DNA from: Terebella lapidaria
Taxonomy: Eukaryota; Annelida; Polychaeta; Terebellida; Terebellidae
Direction: 5' to 3'
Length of the DNA: 64,000 nucleotides
Assembly (NCBI GenBank): GCA_949152475.1
Contig: OX424563.1
Span: 22,231,001-22,295,000, forward strand
Numbering within the stretch: position 1 is the stretch's first letter; each line of letters begins with the position of its first letter. Positions 60,512 to 64,000 of the stretch are shown piece by piece. Below the pieces are notes generated by a model. It saw nothing but the letters and a program-made list of their open reading frames with translations. It was not told the origin of the DNA and did no database searches. The translations under genes and the position numbers were made by a program.

Positions 60512-62728
60512 ATGACAAGAGCGAAAGAGAAGGCCAAAGATAAGGCCGATGAATCCAAGGGGAGGGATAAGGGTGGAAATGTCGCGGACCACACCCGGTC
60601 GCGCGACAGCCCCCGTGAGACGTCTCCGGACGACTCCGGCGGCCGGAAGGAACGCGCGGAAACCTCCGTGGACAAGACCCCGTCCGCGGAGATGACTCCG
60701 GCGTCCCTGGCTCCGTCTTCGGACGTAGAGTCGGGCCCCGCGGGGCCGCAGCAGGAGTTGCCGTCAAGGCCGGACCTTGACGTGTTAGGCGCGGTGGGTG
60801 GAGCTGGCAACGGCTCTACGCCGCGCCCGCCCGTGCCCAGAACAGATCCGTGGCAATCGGCACCCTTCCATAAGACGCCTTCGAGCGTCCGGAATCGAGC
60901 GCCGATGCATGCGGGTCCTTCTGGACGAGCGGACCAGTCTTACCAGATGCCGCACCCGGCCGGGTGGGCTCCCTCGCGGGCCTCTGGCATGGGTTCTGGT
61001 CGGTCCGCACCGGGCAGTGTGGTGGATCAGCTCACCGACGCACTTGGCGAGCTGGCTCCCCTCGGGCGCTATGACCGCGCCCGGTCGCCCCATCAGGGAC
61101 GATCAGACCGGCGGAACCGCTCCCCTTCTCCGCTGTCACAAGGCAACTCGGGGCCTTTGACGGAGAGGGAGAGGTGGCTGATATCCGAGGCGCTTGTACT
61201 GTTCAAGCGGAATCAGCTGCATTCGAGCGTTGACCCGTCGGTCACCCTAAGTCCGGGGATGTCTGGGCCAGTAGCCCCTCCCCAAGTCCTGCCGAGTCCG
61301 CAGGCGCCAGGGGCCCCCGCAATGGGACCCGCGCCTGCCCCGCGGCTCGGAGGCACCACGTTGGCGACCGCGTCGACCGTTCCGACGGTTGGAGCGCAAG
61401 CCGCGTGGTCGACTTACCCTGGCACGTACAGTGTGTCGGACGGGCAGTGGCAACAGGCGGCTCCGGCCCCAAGCTTTGCCGCCCCTTCTGGAGCCTACCC
61501 AGTAGGTTCGATGGGAGTCCCGCCCGCACCTAGCCAGAGTGGGTTTTCAGCGGGAATGATCCCGGCGGCAAACGTGAGCTTCCCTGCTCCTATGTCCGCG
61601 GCGTCGATGTTTGCTCCGGCAGACTCCGCCGCAGGCGCGGGAAGCGCGCGGAACTTGCCGCAGTACACGGACGACCCCGGAGCCGGGACCGCACGTCGGG
61701 CGCGTAACAAACGCGATGACGGGCCCGACCACTCTTCGTGGCGGAAACGGTTCAACGGGGATAACGCCGACTTGGAGGACTACTTGCTCCAGGTATGGCG
61801 TACCGCCGTGTACGAAGGATGGTCCCAGCCTGAGGCTGGACACGTCCTCGCGGGGAGCCTGGAAGGGAAAGCTCTCCGCGTGATGCCGTGTCTGCCGGTA
61901 GGAACAGTGACGTTCGGCGAGGTTGCTCGTCAACTTCGCCTGCTGTTCCCGCCGACGACCAATCGGCGGCAGTCTGAACGAGAGTTCAAGGCGCGTATCC
62001 GCCAGCCGACTGAGTCCGTGACAGACTATGCGTACAGCTTACGCATACTCGGCCGGAGAGCTTTTCCGGACATGGACTCCAGACGGTTTGAGACGATGCT
62101 GATCGATCAATTCATCGATGGCCAGCCTTACCACCTAGCGTACGGGCTGGCCACCCATGAAAAGCGATCGATGGAGGAGGCGATAGACTCCGCGCTTGCG
62201 CTTGAGATGGCTGTCCGTCCTAGACAGTTGCCTCCAGCCTCGGCTCCGGCCCCGGCTGTACCCGCGCAGGTGGCGACTCCTCCTCCGGTCAAGGCATCGC
62301 AGGTAACCCCGTGGCAGGACCCGGTCGTCCGGGAACCCGCCAGGGAACCTACCCAGCAGTGGGTTAGTGCGCCGGCACCCTCTACAGGGGCGCCCGCACA
62401 TGCGGCACCGGTCGCCGCGCCGCACTCGCCTTCGAACGAGTGCGACATAGAGGAATACGACCTCGGCGCCGCGCAGATGATTGCGCACTGCGCTGGGCTC
62501 GAAGCTCCGGGAGCCGCAGAATGTTGCGCGTTCACCTCCGGACCAGCTCAGAACCGTCCCTGCTACTTCTGCGGAAAGCAGGGACACTTTTGGCTGAAGT
62601 GTCCGGAGTTGTTGGAACGCCTGCGGTCGCGCGGATACCAGGGAGCTCTCCCTGGCCCGCAACGGAGGAATTCCTTCCGGTCTGGTCCTCCGGGACAGCA
62701 GAATCGGAACCCGCGGCAGGGAAACTAG
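60512..62728 (+). CDS. gag: Ty3/gypsy retrotransposon gag
   Basis: 738 residues. The N-terminal ~390 are charged, then Pro/Ala/Ser-rich and probably disordered. Residues ~410-575 form a Ty3-type capsid region (WRKRFNGDNADLEDYLLQVW, GSLEGKALRVMPCLP, FKARIRQPTESVTDYAYSL). A CCHC knuckle CYFCGKQGHFWLKC starts at residue 684. Gag packages the element RNA into cytoplasmic particles. The stop overlaps a -1 slippery heptamer, and the pol frame is open across this end. The frame is intact and strongly GC-rich compared with the surrounding DNA, suggesting a young insertion. Confidence 0.9.
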   Translation: MTRAKEKAKDKADESKGRDKGGNVADHTRSRDSPRETSPDDSGGRKERAETSVDKTPSAEMTPASLAPSSDVESGPAGPQQELPSRPDLDVLGAVGGAGNGSTPRPPVPRTDPWQSAPFHKTPSSVRNRAPMHAGPSGRADQSYQMPHPAGWAPSRASGMGSGRSAPGSVVDQLTDALGELAPLGRYDRARSPHQGRSDRRNRSPSPLSQGNSGPLTERERWLISEALVLFKRNQLHSSVDPSVTLSPGMSGPVAPPQVLPSPQAPGAPAMGPAPAPRLGGTTLATASTVPTVGAQAAWSTYPGTYSVSDGQWQQAAPAPSFAAPSGAYPVGSMGVPPAPSQSGFSAGMIPAANVSFPAPMSAASMFAPADSAAGAGSARNLPQYTDDPGAGTARRARNKRDDGPDHSSWRKRFNGDNADLEDYLLQVWRTAVYEGWSQPEAGHVLAGSLEGKALRVMPCLPVGTVTFGEVARQLRLLFPPTTNRRQSEREFKARIRQPTESVTDYAYSLRILGRRAFPDMDSRRFETMLIDQFIDGQPYHLAYGLATHEKRSMEEAIDSALALEMAVRPRQLPPASAPAPAVPAQVATPPPVKASQVTPWQDPVVREPAREPTQQWVSAPAPSTGAPAHAAPVAAPHSPSNECDIEEYDLGAAQMIAHCAGLEAPGAAECCAFTSGPAQNRPCYFCGKQGHFWLKCPELLERLRSRGYQGALPGPQRRNSFRSGPPGQQNRNPRQGN
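62719..62725 (+). promoter_or_regulatory. -1 ribosomal frameshift heptamer GGGAAAC
   Basis: G GGA AAC is in the gag frame (CAG GGA AAC TAG), directly before the gag stop. It has the X XXY YYZ form, and a -1 slip moves ribosomes into the open pol frame (GKLD..). The same heptamer is a known shift site in some retroviruses. A downstream pseudoknot was not evaluated. Confidence 0.7.
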
Positions 62729-64000
62729 ATCCGGACGTGGTGGCGACCAACACTGCGTCCGGGGATAGTTGTTCGGTGGCAAACGATGCCGCCCCACCCG
62801 CTGATGAGCAGGACGGACCCCAAGTGGATATGACTTCTCCGGAAGTAGTCCTTGGAGACCAGTCTAGCTCCTCCGCGGCTGAGGCGGATGGCGAGGACTC
62901 CGTAGATGAGCCCAGCACGTGCGAAAGGTATCGCCCGACCTGCGCGCTGGTGAGGGACCCCTGCTGGTACCTGCCCCTGTCCTTCGGACGGGAGCCGGTC
63001 CGGTTCCTCATAGACTCAGGCTCGGAGGTGACCCTCGTGGCCGCCGGAACGTTTAGGAAGGAGCCCGCACTCCGCAACCTTGAGTTGCGAGATCCCGGAC
63101 CGTACAAGCTCTACGGAGCGGGAGACAACCGCATCCGTATCCATGGCATCATCGATCTGCCTATTACCCTTGGGGACAAGGTGTACCTGACAGAGGCGAT
63201 CGTGGCGGATATCGGAGCGGCCGGGATAATTGGGATGAATTTCCTACGGGTCCACCGGGTGATTGCCAACTTTAGCGCTGGCGAGTTCCGGATGGGAGAG
63301 GACACACACTTCCTCTTCCGCTCGGGCCCGATGCATTCATTCCAGATGCGGACATCGCGCACTGTAGTAGTGCCGCCGATGAGTGAGATGATCATCGAGA
63401 CGAGGCCGCGGCGTCCCCGCATGCCCCTCGATGGTCGTCCGTGTATAGTGCAACCCGTGAGCAGTTTCGCCGCAGGAACTGGGCTCGTGCTGGGTGGGGC
63501 CCTGGTCATGTCCAACCCCCGCGCGATGCCCATCCTCGTGGTGAATCCTACGGATGCTCCGATTGTACTGAAGCGCGGATGCATAGCAGCTACTGCTATT
63601 CCCGCGACTTCGAGTCGTGTCATCCCCGACGATCCGGTCTGCCGCGCTGCGTGCGCGACGGCGGCCGCCGGAGATGATCCGTTCACCCTGCCGGACCATT
63701 TGGAATCTCGGGTTCCGAAGGACCGGTTGGATGAAGAGCAGCGCCAAGCGCTCCGCAGACTGCTGCGGCAGTATGCGGATGTGTTCATGGGTCCTGATGG
63801 TGCGGTTGGCAAGACTGACGTCGCCAAGCACCGCATCGACCTCGTAGACGAGCGTCCTCTCAAGCAGCGTCTTCGTCGGGCAGCAATAGTGCACCAAGAG
63901 GTCATAGACCAGGAGGTGCAAAAGATGCTCGACTTGGACATCATCGAACCCAGTGACAGCCCTTGGGCCAGTCCGGTGGTTATGGTGAAGAAGAAGGACG
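62722..64000 (+). CDS. pol: Ty3/gypsy pol: protease and start of reverse transcriptase (3' partial)
   Basis: Reads in the -1 frame relative to gag, open upstream into the gag overlap and to the window end. An acidic linker is followed by an aspartic protease: FLIDSGSEVTLVAAG with the active-site DSGS (Asp at 63013) and the second motif IIGMNFLRVH. A spacer leads to the RT N terminus (VIDQEVQKMLDLDIIEPS, PWASPVVMVKKKD), the usual Ty3/gypsy RT entry. RT catalytic motifs, RNase H and integrase lie beyond the window. No stop or frameshift is seen, so the element may be intact. The clade cannot be fixed from this part. Confidence 0.88.

Noticed and set aside
62128..63944. Several long minus-strand frames over gag and pol
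   Set aside because: High GC content lengthens antisense frames; the plus strand has clear capsid, CCHC, protease and RT motifs.
1..64000. CRISPR arrays, bacterial operons, rRNA genes
   Set aside because: None present; the direct repeats are minisatellites or satellites of a eukaryotic genome.

Overview
This is AT-rich, intron-rich animal DNA, most likely from a bivalve mollusc or a similar marine invertebrate. The grounds are spliced genes with canonical GT-AG introns, a Ly6/uPAR-type gene, a rhamnose-binding (SUEL) lectin gene, and many non-autonomous Helentron-like elements (HINE; 'pearl' type in bivalves) with a CCGT/ACGG microsatellite and ~130-bp core repeats. There is also a tRNA-type SINE, a CR1/L2-like LINE tail, hAT and Tc1-like MITEs, and a GC-rich Ty3/gypsy retrotransposon. 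The species cannot be fixed from the sequence alone.

Layout. 0-4.1 kb: the 3' part of a Crypton-like tyrosine-recombinase (YR) gene, called gene A here. 4.4-10.2 kb: a minisatellite, then nested and tandem HINE copies. 11.1-11.3 kb (minus strand): last exon of a Ly6-like gene whose matching first exon lies at 57.0-57.2 kb; phases and domain halves fit, so everything between may sit in one ~46-kb intron. 12.65-28.89 kb and 38.20-54.43 kb: two nearly identical ~16.2-kb segments. Each holds a CRE/NRF1-type promoter, MITEs, a 37-bp minisatellite, a complete 23-exon YR gene (B1, B2), one full HINE and a 29-bp minisatellite. 28.9-38.2 kb: HINE core arrays, a SUEL-lectin gene on the minus strand, a local duplication around a LINE fragment, and a 200-N assembly gap. 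54.4-57 kb: HINE bodies, one split by a probable solo LTR. 57.5-58.0 kb: a 190-bp satellite. 59.5-64 kb: a Ty3/gypsy element with leader, PBS, gag, a GGGAAAC -1 frameshift heptamer at the gag stop, protease and the start of RT, cut by the window end.

The most striking point is the architecture around the YR genes. Both 16.2-kb copies begin and end inside the (CCGT)n tract of a HINE, with a HINE head upstream and a HINE body plus 3' hairpin tail downstream, in the same orientation. The heads and tails of the two copies differ from each other. Gene A shows the same right side: YR gene, a minisatellite built on GTGTCCAAG, (CCGT)n, HINE body. So a YR gene cassette inside HINE shells occurs three times. 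It could be a large YR-carrying mobile unit, a captured-gene Helentron, or a duplication mediated by the microsatellites. Haplotype duplication in the assembly must be excluded first.

The B protein was assembled here by splice phase: 23 coding exons, 5,091 nt, about 1,696 residues. It joins a PWWP-like N terminus, a Q/D/P-rich 11-residue repeat region spread over tandemly duplicated phase-0 exons, two zinc-binding motifs, a YR core, a second set of duplicated phase-1 exons rich in GRDD, and a Myb/SANT-like C terminus.
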